Positions 16,107 to 24,728 of a stretch of DNA of 64,000 nucleotides are shown piece after piece. The translations under genes were made by a program, and so were the position numbers. The notes beneath the pieces were generated by a model, which was not told the DNA's origin, did not search any database, and saw nothing but the letters and a program-made list of their open reading frames with translations. Positions within the stretch are counted from its first letter, which is position 1, and each line of letters starts with the position of its first letter. Source of the stretch: Bradyrhizobium sp. B097 (GTDB lineage: Bacteria; Pseudomonadota; Alphaproteobacteria; Rhizobiales; Xanthobacteraceae); assembly GCF_038957035.1 (NCBI RefSeq), contig NZ_CP152412.1, positions 5,576,501 through 5,640,500 on the forward strand, written 5' to 3'.

Positions 16107-17213
16107 TCAGGCCGCGACCGACTGATGGCCGGCATTGTCGCCATAGGCCTCTTCCCGGTAGAGGCCGAGCCCTTCGATGACAGGCAGGTCGTTGAAGCAG
16201 AACAGGCAGGCATCCTCGCTCGCGGAGGCGTTGCCGTGCTCATGCCAGGACCAGGAGGGAACGCAGAAAATATCGCGCTCCTGCCACTCGAACCGCTTGC
16301 CGCCGATCACGGAATAGCCGTGCCCTTTGGCAACCTGATAGACGAAGCTTCCGGTGTGTCGATGCGACCTGGTCGTCTCGCCCGGTCGCAGCAGCTGCAT
16401 GCTGGCGCCGATGGTCTGCATCACATGTCCGCCCGTGATCGGATTGACGTAGTTCATCAGGATGCCGTCATAGGGCGAGCCGTCGGTCGCGGCGGCATAT
16501 TTCCGCAACGACTCGTAAGTCGGCTCCCACTCATATTTGAACATCGGTGAATAGCCGTTCGACCATCGCGAGCCCGCCGGCCGAAGACCGGGATTGCCCC
16601 AGGTCTTGGTCATGTCGTCGACGGGATAGCCCGACTCCTCCTGCTGGATCTTCGGGTGCACGACGAAGAAATTCGCCTCCAGCGCGTTGACGAGCGGAAT
16701 GTCGAGCCCATCCTGCCAGATACAGACCGAGCCGTTTGCCTCGACGCCATGCTCGTGCCAGGTGCCGTTCGGCGTCAGCACGAAATCCCGCGCACCGAGT
16801 GTCATCTTGTGGCCATCGACAATGGTGTAGGCACCCGTCCCTTCCATGATGAAGCGCAGGGCGGAGGCCGAATGCGCGTGGGCCGACGCCACTTCGCCCG
16901 GATGCATCACCTGCAAGCCCGAATAGAGCCAGCCGACTGCGGCCGACACGTCGCGGCGCCCGGGATTGTTGAGGTAGATCACGCGCCGTCCCGCCTTCTC
17001 CGGCGAGACCAGCTCCACCGAGCGCAGCACGTGCTCGCGCAGATCGCTGTAGCGCCAGAGAACGGGAACGGACGCCGACTGCGGCTGCCACGGCTCGATC
17101 TTGTTGGCCACCGTCCACAGCGCGGCCGCTTCGAACTTCTCGAGATCCTTGTAGTAGGCCTTGAGCTCCGGGGTATCCTCGACATTAGCCCGGCCGATGA
17201 CGTTCTCGCCCAT
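16107..17213 (-). CDS. Gentisate 1,2-dioxygenase-type cupin ring-cleavage dioxygenase
   Basis: 368 residues, a two-domain cupin like gentisate 1,2-dioxygenase, 1-hydroxy-2-naphthoate and salicylate-type ring-cleaving enzymes. The iron site lies in the N-terminal cupin: HAHSASALRFIMEGTGAY with the later WHEHG. The C-terminal cupin has SHRHTGSFVYQVAKGHG and WHEHGNAS. It opens an aromatic ring next to the carboxylate with Fe(II) and O2. Start ATG 17213 was chosen because TTGGAGGACAGG precedes it. It leads an operon with the FAH remnant, thioesterase and EthD-like genes. Exact substrate (gentisate, salicylate, an aminobenzoate derivative) cannot be read from sequence. Confidence 0.88.
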   Translation of the reverse strand: MGENVIGRANVEDTPELKAYYKDLEKFEAAALWTVANKIEPWQPQSASVPVLWRYSDLREHVLRSVELVSPEKAGRRVIYLNNPGRRDVSAAVGWLYSGLQVMHPGEVASAHAHSASALRFIMEGTGAYTIVDGHKMTLGARDFVLTPNGTWHEHGVEANGSVCIWQDGLDIPLVNALEANFFVVHPKIQQEESGYPVDDMTKTWGNPGLRPAGSRWSNGYSPMFKYEWEPTYESLRKYAAATDGSPYDGILMNYVNPITGGHVMQTIGASMQLLRPGETTRSHRHTGSFVYQVAKGHGYSVIGGKRFEWQERDIFCVPSWSWHEHGNASASEDACLFCFNDLPVIEGLGLYREEAYGDNAGHQSVAA

Positions 17214-17262
17214 CCTGTCCTCCAAGTCTTATCTCATGACGTCCTGTCGCCACATCCAAAAC

Positions 17263-17405
17263 TGTTGTCCTGGGCTAGTGCGCAATTGCGCACGGGAGCC
17301 AGGACCCGTAACCACCGCATTTGATTGTGAAAGGGATTGCGGCCCCAGATCGCTCGACAATGACCATTCGGGGTAATGGGTCCTGGCTTTCGCCAGGACG
17401 ACGGT
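17263..17405. repeat. Intergenic inverted-repeat element (Bradyrhizobium-type)
   Basis: About 140 bases with nested inverted repeats: GTGCGCAATTGCGCAC (17278-17293, perfect palindrome), AGCCAGGACCCGTAACC (17297-17313) pairing with GGTAATGGGTCCTGGCT (17372-17388, two mismatches), and GTCCTGGCTTTCGCCAGGAC (17380-17399). I recall similar 'GTCCTGGC...GGTAATGGGTCC' elements scattered between Bradyrhizobium genes. No transposase is present. Confidence 0.65.
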
Positions 17406-17580
17406 GCGGAGGGTTTGCGATTCGTGGCGTCGTTGGATCGACACGTCCCATCATTCCGTCGTGCCTGGAATTGACACGAAGCTCGCGCGCTCCGCGGCAG
17501 CTTCAGCATTGGCGCTACCCTGTCGCTGGCCCATACTCGCCGTCTGGAGCAGAGATCCGCAAAGCTTGGCGGCATGGCGC

Positions 17581-17636
17581 AGCGTTGACTTACTTTACAT
17601 GTAAACGTATGCTATCGCATATTTCTGGAGGGTGCA
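17581..17636 (+). promoter_or_regulatory. Promoter/operator of the iorA-like operon with TTTACATGTAAA palindrome
   Basis: A TTGACT hexamer at 17585-17590 is followed by the perfect 12-base palindrome TTTACATGTAAA (17594-17605) and then CGTATGC. The same arrangement TTGAC...TTACATGTA...TATGC stands before the dioxygenase reductase gene at 27511. The palindrome would overlap the promoter spacer, as expected for repression. The ribosome site GGAGGG follows at about 17626. Confidence 0.65.
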
Positions 17637-19796
17637 ATGGCTGAACGGTCTTTTGCTCGTGAGGTCGAGGATCTCCGGCTGGGCGACGGCGACACCTTCC
17701 GCGGCGAAGGCATCCTCGCCATCACCAAGGCACTTCTCCAATCGGGCGTTGCCTATGTCGGCGGCTATCAGGGCTCGCCGATCTCGCATTTGATGGATGT
17801 GCTGGCCGACGCCAAGGACGTGCTCGACGATCTCGGCGTCGTGTTCCAGAGCTCCGCCAACGAAGCGGCGGCGGCGGCGATGCTGTCGGCCTCGGTGATG
17901 TATCCGCTGCGCGGCGCGGTGGCGTGGAAGTCGACGGTCGGCACCAATGTCGCCTCCGACGCGCTGGCCAATCTCGCCTCCGGCGGCGTTACCGGCGGCA
18001 CCATGATCATCGTCGGCGAGGATTACGGCGAAGGCTCCTCGATCATGCAGGAACGCACCCACGCCTTTGCGATGAAATCGCAGATCTGGCTGCTGGATCC
18101 GCGGCCTGACCATGAATGCATCGTCAACCTGATCGAGAAGGGATTTGAGCTCTCGGAAGCCTCGAACACCCCTGTCATGTTGGAGGTGCGCGTCCGTGCC
18201 TGCCACATGCACGGCAGCTTTATCTGCAAGGACAACGTCAAGCCGGCCCACACCATCAAGGACGCCCTGAACAATCCGAAGCGCGACGTCGGCCGCATCG
18301 TGCTGCCGCCGGCTGCCTACGAGCATGAGCAGGAGAAGATCAAGACACGGATGCCTGCAGCCATCAACTTCGTCCGCGACAACAGGCTGAATGAATGGAT
18401 GGGGCCAAAGCAGGGCAAGGTCGGCATCATCATGCAGGGCGGGATGTACAACAACGTCGTCCGCGCGCTGCAATATCTCGGGCTGTCGGATGCCTACGGC
18501 AACACGCAGGTTCCGCTCTACGTCATGAACGTCACCTACCCCGTGATCGACACCGAGGTCGCCGAGTTCTGCCTCGACAAGGACGCCATCCTGATCGTCG
18601 AGGAAGGCCAGCCGGAATATCTGGAGCAGGCGATCAACACGGTGCTGCGCCGCAAGGATATCCAGGCGCGCATCCACGGCAAGGACGTGCTGCCGATGGG
18701 CGGCGACTATACCGCGCAGGTGCTGCTCGGCGGCGTGCGCGAATTTATCGAGAAGACCGAGCCGCGGCTGCTCGGCAATCGGCCACCGGCGCCGGACGCG
18801 AGCCCCGTGCTCAACCGCCCCGAGGTTGAGAAGCTGAAGCAAATCGTGCCGGCGCGTCCGCCCGGGCTTTGCACCGGCTGTCCGGAGCGGCCGATCTTCG
18901 CCGCCATGAAGCTCGTCGAGAGCGAACTCGGCGAGCACCACGTCTCGGCCGACATCGGCTGTCACCTGTTCTCGATCCTGCCGCCGTTCAACATCGGCGC
19001 GACCACGATGGGCTTTGGCCTTGGCCCGGCCTCGACCTCGGCCTTCAACGTCAAGGCCGACAAGCGCTCGATCGCCGTGATGGGTGACGGCGGCTTCTGG
19101 CACAACGGGCTGACCAGCGGCATCGGCAACGCCGTCTTCAACAAGCATGACGGTGTCTTCATCATCGTCGATAATTACTACACCTCGGCGACCGGCGGTC
19201 AGGACATCCTGTCGTCGCGCGCGACGAGCAAGCGGCGCAATACCAACAACTCGATCGTGCAGGCCGTGAAGGGCATCGGCGGGCAATGGGTCCGGCAGAT
19301 CGACCGCACCTACGATGTCGGCCGGATGCGCGACACGCTGAAGGAAGCGTTGACGACCAAGGAGGAAGGCCCGAAGGTCATCGTCGCCTCCTCCGAATGT
19401 ATGCTGAACAAGCAGCGCCGCGTGAAGCCGCAGATCAGCAAGGCGATCAAGGACGGCGTTCGCACCGTCAAGGAACGCTTCGGCGTCGACGAGGATGTCT
19501 GCACCGGCGACCACGCCTGCATCCGTCTTTCGGGCTGCCCGTCGCTCTCGGTCAAGCAGCTCGACGATCCCTTGCGCGACGATCCCGTTGCGGCCATCGA
19601 CAATTCCTGCGTCGGATGCGGCAATTGCGGCGAGGTCGCGGACACCGCGGTGCTGTGTCCGTCGTTTTATCGCGCCGACGTCATTCACAATCCGACCGGC
19701 TGGGACAAGTTCAAGTCGAAGGTCGCCATGGCCGTGATCGGCTGGCTGCAACGGCGGCGCGATCGCCGGCGTCCGGCGCTCGAGGCCTTGGCATGA
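17637..19796 (+). CDS. Indolepyruvate:ferredoxin oxidoreductase alpha subunit-like (IorA-like)
   Basis: 719 residues. It has the thiamine-diphosphate 2-oxoacid:ferredoxin oxidoreductase layout: N-terminal pyrimidine-binding domain (GVAYVGGYQGSPISHLMDVL), middle domain, TPP-binding domain with GDGGFWHNG and NNS/DNYYTS motifs (from about residue 480), and C-terminal 4Fe-4S ligands (CTGDHACIRLSGCP, CVGCGNCGEVADTAVLCP). The family decarboxylates an aryl 2-oxoacid with CoA to an aryl-CoA, passing electrons to ferredoxin. It starts after a GGAGGG site and is followed by its beta-type partner. In this setting an arylglyoxylate such as 2-aminophenylglyoxylate (isatinate) is a plausible substrate; indolepyruvate is the family default. 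Confidence 0.9.
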   Translation: MAERSFAREVEDLRLGDGDTFRGEGILAITKALLQSGVAYVGGYQGSPISHLMDVLADAKDVLDDLGVVFQSSANEAAAAAMLSASVMYPLRGAVAWKSTVGTNVASDALANLASGGVTGGTMIIVGEDYGEGSSIMQERTHAFAMKSQIWLLDPRPDHECIVNLIEKGFELSEASNTPVMLEVRVRACHMHGSFICKDNVKPAHTIKDALNNPKRDVGRIVLPPAAYEHEQEKIKTRMPAAINFVRDNRLNEWMGPKQGKVGIIMQGGMYNNVVRALQYLGLSDAYGNTQVPLYVMNVTYPVIDTEVAEFCLDKDAILIVEEGQPEYLEQAINTVLRRKDIQARIHGKDVLPMGGDYTAQVLLGGVREFIEKTEPRLLGNRPPAPDASPVLNRPEVEKLKQIVPARPPGLCTGCPERPIFAAMKLVESELGEHHVSADIGCHLFSILPPFNIGATTMGFGLGPASTSAFNVKADKRSIAVMGDGGFWHNGLTSGIGNAVFNKHDGVFIIVDNYYTSATGGQDILSSRATSKRRNTNNSIVQAVKGIGGQWVRQIDRTYDVGRMRDTLKEALTTKEEGPKVIVASSECMLNKQRRVKPQISKAIKDGVRTVKERFGVDEDVCTGDHACIRLSGCPSLSVKQLDDPLRDDPVAAIDNSCVGCGNCGEVADTAVLCPSFYRADVIHNPTGWDKFKSKVAMAVIGWLQRRRDRRRPALEALA

Positions 19797-19826
19797 GAAT
19801 CTTGGCATGAGATTTTGGGCATGAGA
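19794..19826 (+). repeat. Short imperfect triplication at the iorA/iorB junction
   Basis: GGCATGAGA occurs three times in about 33 bases (ending in ATCTT, TTTT and GACG). The first copy contains the iorA-like stop (GCATGA) and the third contains the iorB-like start ATG at 19821. It looks like a slippage duplication that lengthened the spacer between coupled genes. Confidence 0.6.
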
Positions 19827-21386
19827 GACGAAACGGTCCAGCTGGCGCTTCCTGCCGCAGGTGACGCGACCGAGCGGCCGATCTCGATCGCGATCGTCGC
19901 GATGGGTGGCCAGGGCGGCGGCGTCCTCACCGACTGGATCGTCCAGCTCGCCGAGAACCATGGCTGGGTCGCGCAGTCGACGTCGGTGCCCGGCGTCGCC
20001 CAGCGCACCGGCGCCACGATCTACTACATCGAGGCGATGCCGCCGCTCGACGGCCGCAAGCCGATCCTGTCGCTGATGCCGACGCCCGGCGACGTCGACG
20101 TGGTGATGGCGGCGGAATTCATGGAAGCCGGCCGCTCGATCCTGCGCGGCCTAGTGACGCCGGACCGCACCACGCTGATCGCATCCAATCACCGGACGTT
20201 CGCGATCGGCGAGAAGATCGCGCCGGGCAACGGCATCGCCGACGGGGGCGCGGTGACCGGCGCCATCGGGATCGCCGCCAAGACCGAGATCATCTTCGAC
20301 ATGAACGCGCTGGCAATCGCAAACGGCAGCGTCATCTCGGCCGCGATGTTCGGCGCGCTCGCAGGCGCCGGCGTGCTGAGTTTTGGCCGCGAGAGCTATC
20401 TCGACGTCATCCGCGCCGGCGACAAGGGCGCACAGGCCAGCGTCCGCGCGTTCGAGGCTGCGTTTGACCGGGTGCAATCGAAATCCCCCGACCCGGCGCC
20501 GCCGTCGCAATCGGAGGCGGCCGACACCGCGCCCTCCCCGGCAGCGCTGGATCCCCGTCTTGCCGGCCTCGCCGCGCGGCTGGCGCAGGAGTTGCCGAAG
20601 GCCGTGCAGGCGATGGGCCGCGCCGGGCTGAAGAAGGTCGTCGATTTCCAGGATGTCGCCTATGGCGGCGAGTATCTCGACATCCTCGGCAAGCTCCACG
20701 CCGCCGATCGCAGCGCCGGCGGCGCCGCGCGAGGTTTTGCCTTCACTCAGGCCGCAGCAAAATATCTCGCCAACGCCATGGCCTATGATGACGTCATCCG
20801 CGTTGCCGACCTCAAGACCAGGTCCAGCCGTCGCGCGCGGATCGAGGGCGAGCTCGAATTGTCCGAGGGCCAGGTGCTCCAGACCACCGAGTTCATGCAC
20901 CCTCGCATGGAAGAAGTGATGGGCATGCTGCCGGTGGGCCTTGGCCGCTGGCTTGGCGCCAGGCCGCGCCTGCTCGGCTGGCTCGACCGCCGCGTCAACA
21001 AGGGACGCCGGGTGCGGACCTACTCGCTGCTGTCGTTCGTCGCGCTCTATGTCGTCGGCGGGCTTCGCAGCATGCGCCGCCGCTCGCTGCGTCACGCCAT
21101 CGAGACCGCTCATCGGGACCAATGGCTCACGGCCGCGACCGAGGCCGTGCGAGCGAACTATCAGTTGGGCGTCGAGATCCTGCAATGCCGGCGCCTCGTC
21201 AAGGGCTATTCCGACACCCACAGCCGCGGCCTGTCGAAATTCGACAAGACGCTGGCCGCGATCAAGCTGGTCGAGGAGCGCGACGATGCCGCCGACTGGG
21301 CGCGCCGGCTGCGGGAAGCCGCGCTGAAGGACAGCGAAGGCAAGGAGCTCGACGGCGTGATCCAGACCATCAAGAGTTTTGCATGA
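19821..21386 (+). CDS. Indolepyruvate:ferredoxin oxidoreductase beta subunit-like with long C-terminal extension
   Basis: 521 residues from ATG 19821. The first about 210 residues are the gamma-type 2-oxoacid oxidoreductase domain (IAIVAMGGQGGGVLTDWIVQ, STSVPGVAQRTGATIYYIE), which usually makes up a 200-residue IorB. The remaining about 300 residues are a helical domain (LPKAVQAMGRAGLKKVVDFQ, FMHPRMEEVMGMLPVGLG) seen in the long IorB-like proteins of alphaproteobacteria. It works with the preceding gene. Its stop overlaps the next MarR start, so regulator and enzyme are coupled. Confidence 0.88.
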   Translation: MRDETVQLALPAAGDATERPISIAIVAMGGQGGGVLTDWIVQLAENHGWVAQSTSVPGVAQRTGATIYYIEAMPPLDGRKPILSLMPTPGDVDVVMAAEFMEAGRSILRGLVTPDRTTLIASNHRTFAIGEKIAPGNGIADGGAVTGAIGIAAKTEIIFDMNALAIANGSVISAAMFGALAGAGVLSFGRESYLDVIRAGDKGAQASVRAFEAAFDRVQSKSPDPAPPSQSEAADTAPSPAALDPRLAGLAARLAQELPKAVQAMGRAGLKKVVDFQDVAYGGEYLDILGKLHAADRSAGGAARGFAFTQAAAKYLANAMAYDDVIRVADLKTRSSRRARIEGELELSEGQVLQTTEFMHPRMEEVMGMLPVGLGRWLGARPRLLGWLDRRVNKGRRVRTYSLLSFVALYVVGGLRSMRRRSLRHAIETAHRDQWLTAATEAVRANYQLGVEILQCRRLVKGYSDTHSRGLSKFDKTLAAIKLVEERDDAADWARRLREAALKDSEGKELDGVIQTIKSFA

Positions 21387-21880
21387 TGCCGGCAGCACTC
21401 AAGGAGAGCACGGCTGCCGTATTCGGGCAGATTGAAACCCGGCTGTGGCTGCAACTACTGTCCCTGCATGGCGAGCTGTTTGCGTCGCTGAATTCCATGC
21501 TGAGCTCGGAATTCGGGCTGTCGCTGGCAAAGTTCGACGTGCTCGCCCAGCTCGATCGTTACAGGGACGGAATGGCGCTCGGGCAATTGTCGCAGAACCT
21601 GAAAGTGTCCGGCGGCAACGTCTCGGGCCTGGTACAGCGCCTGCTGGCTGACGATCTCATCAGCAAGGAAATGTCGAGCGAGGATCGCCGCTCGTTCATC
21701 GTGCGCCTGACGCCAAAGGGCGAAGCACTGTTCAGGAAGGCGGCTGAGGTGCACAAGAAGCATCTCAGCGAACGGCTCGAAAGTATTCCCGCCCCGGAGC
21801 TGGCGGCTGCATTGTCGGTGCTGCGGTCCCTCTCCTCGAAACTCGGCAGCGAAAGCAAGAAGCAGGGTCGCAAGACATAA
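21383..21880 (+). CDS. MarR-family transcriptional regulator (first of two)
   Basis: 165 residues with the MarR winged helix: LSLAKFDVLAQLDRY, MALGQLSQNLKVSGGNVSGL and the wing SSEDRRSFIVRLTPKGEALF. The start ATG at 21383 overlaps the IorB-like stop; a second ATG follows at 21386. Such proteins usually bind a phenolic or aryl-acid ligand or its CoA ester and leave DNA. It is a good candidate for binding the TTACATGTA sites in front of the two catabolic operons. Confidence 0.9.
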   Translation: MMPAALKESTAAVFGQIETRLWLQLLSLHGELFASLNSMLSSEFGLSLAKFDVLAQLDRYRDGMALGQLSQNLKVSGGNVSGLVQRLLADDLISKEMSSEDRRSFIVRLTPKGEALFRKAAEVHKKHLSERLESIPAPELAAALSVLRSLSSKLGSESKKQGRKT

Positions 21881-22362
21881 TGGCCAAAGACTCCAGGAGC
21901 AGATGGAAATCCGGTCCACCGCGGACACGGGACCAGCTGCAAAGCTACATTCCCTATCTCTTCAACCGGCTCGCCAATCGCTGGAACCTGGATCAGAACC
22001 GCGATCTCAGCGAGCACAACATCAACAACGTCGTGTTCCGGACGCTGTCGGTCCTGTTCATCTACAAGACGCTGACCGTCAACGAGATCGCCGTTCTGGC
22101 CGTCACCGAGCAGTCGACCGCGAGCCGCATGGTCGAGTCGATGGTGTCATCGGGCCTCGTCAAGCGCGAGATCGCGGAAGAAGACCAGCGCCGCCGCGTC
22201 GTCGGATTGACGGCGGACGGTGAGGCGCTGCTGCGAAAGATCTGGCCGATCATGGAGAGCAACTACGACCGGCTGACCGTCGGCATCGATCCCGACGAGA
22301 TCGAGGTGTGCGCCCGCGTGCTGGCCAAGATGGTCGAGAACATCCGCCAGAACCAGATCTGA
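21880..22362 (+). CDS. MarR-family transcriptional regulator (second of two)
   Basis: 160 residues, a second MarR protein with VVFRTLSVLFIYKTLTVNEI, VTEQSTASRMVESMVSSG and wing EEDQRRRVVGLTADGEALL. It overlaps the previous stop by one base (TAATG). It differs clearly from the first MarR and is not a recent tandem copy. I recall that IAA-degradation loci with a Rieske dioxygenase in other bacteria also carry two MarR genes. Only 11 bases separate its stop from the stop of the convergent SDR gene. Confidence 0.9.
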   Translation: MAKDSRSRWKSGPPRTRDQLQSYIPYLFNRLANRWNLDQNRDLSEHNINNVVFRTLSVLFIYKTLTVNEIAVLAVTEQSTASRMVESMVSSGLVKREIAEEDQRRRVVGLTADGEALLRKIWPIMESNYDRLTVGIDPDEIEVCARVLAKMVENIRQNQI

Positions 22363-22373
22363 TCCGCACACGA

Positions 22374-23102
22374 TCAGGGACTGAGGCCGGCAAGGCTGGT
22401 GCCGCCGCAGACGTAGAGCACCTGCCCGGTCACGAAGTCCGAGCGCTCATCGAGGAAGAAGCGGATCGCGTGCGCTACGTCCTCGCGTGAGCCGAGCCGC
22501 CCGACCGGAACGTTGCGCGCCATCCGCTCCTGCTGCTCGGAGTCCTTCGGGATGACGCCCCAGAAATTGTCGGTCAGGATCGGGCCCGGTGCGACCACGT
22601 TCACCGTGATGCCGCTCGACGCCAGCTCCAGCGCCCAAGTGCGCGCCATGCCGTGCACGCCGGCCTTGGTGGCGGAATAGGCCGAGCGCGTGGCCGCGCC
22701 CATGGCGGCGCGCGAGCTCACGAACACGATCCGCCCGAACCGCCGCGAACGCATCCCTTCCATCGCCGCCTGGGTCAGCAGCATCGGTGCGCCCAGATGC
22801 AACTGCGCCAGTGTCAGGATGTCTTCCGGCTTCGCATCGGCCAGCAGGTTCGGCAGGATGATGCCGGCATTGTGCACGAGGCAATCGACCGCATGATCCC
22901 GGCAGATTTCCTGTGCAATCGCCCTGGTCTCCGCCATGCTGGTCAGGTCCACGCGATAGGCGGTGAGCAGATCGTGCGTCCAGTCCGGCTTCTCGAGCCC
23001 GACCGAGACGACCCGCTGTCCCTCGCCGACGAGCTTTTTCGCCAGCGCCTCCCCGATGCCGGAATTGCCTCCGGTGATGAGTGTGGTGCGGGTCTGGCTC
23101 AT
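22374..23102 (-). CDS. Short-chain dehydrogenase/reductase (canonical)
   Basis: 242 residues with a complete SDR set: cofactor loop TGGNSGIGEAL, NAG motif HNAGII, Ser in VFVSSRAAMG, catalytic YSATK, and APGPILTDNF after the active site. The start MSQTRTTLITGG at 23102 directly follows the ligase stop (two bases). It is the last gene of the dioxygenase operon. It probably oxidises a hydroxyl or dihydrodiol intermediate with NAD(P), perhaps the dioxygenase product before or after CoA activation. Confidence 0.9.
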   Translation of the reverse strand: MSQTRTTLITGGNSGIGEALAKKLVGEGQRVVSVGLEKPDWTHDLLTAYRVDLTSMAETRAIAQEICRDHAVDCLVHNAGIILPNLLADAKPEDILTLAQLHLGAPMLLTQAAMEGMRSRRFGRIVFVSSRAAMGAATRSAYSATKAGVHGMARTWALELASSGITVNVVAPGPILTDNFWGVIPKDSEQQERMARNVPVGRLGSREDVAHAIRFFLDERSDFVTGQVLYVCGGTSLAGLSP

Positions 23103-23104
23103 GA

Positions 23105-24721
23105 TCACTCCTGCCGCCGCTTGAGGTCGCGAAGATCGAAGAACGCGCCATCGCGCATCAGTCTCGCGACGAACTCCTTCAACCCGGCGCGCTGGATCTT
23201 CTCGGTCGCGGTCAGCGGCAGTTGATCGACGAACGAGATCCAGCCCGGCGCCTTGTAATAGGCCATCTGCTCCAGGCTCCAGCGCACGATGTCCTCGGCC
23301 AGCGCGCGGTCTGCCCCTGGATTCTCGGCGATGATGACAGCCGCGACCTCGTCGCCGCGTAGCTGATCGGGTGTTGCCGCCACCGCGGCCTGCCGGATCG
23401 CCGGATGGCGGTTGAGCACGGATTCGACCTCGACCGCGGCGATGTTCTCGCCGGAGCGGCGGATCACGTTCTTCTTGCGATCGACGAAATGAAGATCGCC
23501 ATCGGCATCGCGCGACACGATATCTCCGGTATGGAGCCATCCGTCCTTCCAGGCCTCTGCGGTGGCCTCCCTGTTCTTCAGGTACTCGCTGAAGAAGCCG
23601 TAGCGGGGATCATCCCCTGCCCGCCGCACCAACAACTCGCCGGGCGTTCCCACCGGCGCATCGTTGCCGGCGTTGTCGACGATCCGAACCTCGACTTCCG
23701 TCGCCGGACGGCCGAAACAGCTGGTGCCGATCTTGCGCGGCTCGACGTTGGCGGCGATCACGCCGCCGCTTCCGGTCTCGGTCATCGCCCAGGCCTCGAG
23801 CAGCGGAAAGCCGAAGCGCTCCTCGAACGGCGCGTGCAGCAGCCTGTCGACGCCGGCGCCGAAGCCGAACCGCACGGTGTGCGCGCGATCTTCCTGCGTC
23901 GGCGGCGCGCCCATCAGCATCGAGGGCATGACGCCGAGATAATGCAGGCAGGTCGCGCGGCTGTCGCGCACCGATTTCCACCAGCTCCGCGGATGGAAGC
24001 GATCGAGCATCGTCAGGCTGCCGCCGACCGACAGCATCGCCATCAGCGACACCGCCATCGCGTTCATGTGAAACAACGGCAGCGGCGTGATCATGCGCTC
24101 GCCATCACCTCTGAGATCGATCAACCCGCCGACGTCGCGATACCAGTCTCCGGAATAGAGGAAATAGGTGTTGGTCAGCACGCAGCCCTTGGGCTGGCCT
24201 GTCGTCCCCGACGTATAGAGCAGCGCGCATTCGCTCGCACCGTCGCCGGGGTCCGCCGGCCGCGCGCCGCCGAACGGGGCTGGAATCTCGCCGCTGTCGG
24301 TCGCAACCGGAATCGGCCGGCCGGCCTGCCGTGCCGCCGTCTCGACCTCGCCCCGTCGTTTGGCGAGGACGAAAGCGGCATTCATCTCGGAATGCGCGAT
24401 GATGTATTCGAGCTCGCTGACCCGCAGATCGGGGTTGATCGGCACCACGGAAACACCGAGCGCGTTCAAGGCGAACCACAGCTCGACGAACACCGGCCTG
24501 TTCTGGAGCAGCAGCCCGACCCGATGGCCTCTGCCGTAGCCGTGGCTCGCGAACGCCGCGCGCCAGCACTCCACCCGCTCAAACATGGCGCGGTACGAGA
24601 TCTCCCCGGCCGCGATGCTGTAGATGTCGGCGGTCTCGGGCAGCACGTTGAGAAAGCCGGCTTCGCCCCGATCGAGGGCAATCTCGCGGAAGCGGGCGTA
24701 GACGGTGGTCGCTGTGGTCAA
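23105..24721 (-). CDS. AMP-forming acyl/aryl-CoA ligase
   Basis: About 538 residues of the ANL superfamily: P-loop YTSGTTGQPKG, LEAWAMTETGSG, the TGD motif WLHTGDIVSRDADGD, hinge VDRKKNVIRRSGENIA and C-terminal Lys region LPLTATEKIQRAGLKE. It activates a carboxylate with ATP and CoA. The start is set at TTG 24721 because relatives begin (M)TTxTVYxRF; an ATG at 24763 would overlap the beta-subunit gene by 35 bases. Lying between the dioxygenase and SDR genes, it would thioesterify the side chain of the hydroxylated aromatic acid, giving the substrate for the Ltp2-like aldolase. The order of steps is inference. Confidence 0.9.
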   Translation of the reverse strand: MTTATTVYARFREIALDRGEAGFLNVLPETADIYSIAAGEISYRAMFERVECWRAAFASHGYGRGHRVGLLLQNRPVFVELWFALNALGVSVVPINPDLRVSELEYIIAHSEMNAAFVLAKRRGEVETAARQAGRPIPVATDSGEIPAPFGGARPADPGDGASECALLYTSGTTGQPKGCVLTNTYFLYSGDWYRDVGGLIDLRGDGERMITPLPLFHMNAMAVSLMAMLSVGGSLTMLDRFHPRSWWKSVRDSRATCLHYLGVMPSMLMGAPPTQEDRAHTVRFGFGAGVDRLLHAPFEERFGFPLLEAWAMTETGSGGVIAANVEPRKIGTSCFGRPATEVEVRIVDNAGNDAPVGTPGELLVRRAGDDPRYGFFSEYLKNREATAEAWKDGWLHTGDIVSRDADGDLHFVDRKKNVIRRSGENIAAVEVESVLNRHPAIRQAAVAATPDQLRGDEVAAVIIAENPGADRALAEDIVRWSLEQMAYYKAPGWISFVDQLPLTATEKIQRAGLKEFVARLMRDGAFFDLRDLKRRQE

Positions 24722-24728
24722 GGCGCAC

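Noticed and set aside
17595..19961. A 788-codon open frame on the minus strand opposite the IorA-like gene
   Set aside because: It is rich in Asp, His, Arg and Val in the way expected from the reverse complement of a GC-rich coding gene, has no ribosome site or recognisable domain, and the opposite strand encodes a complete enzyme with all motifs.
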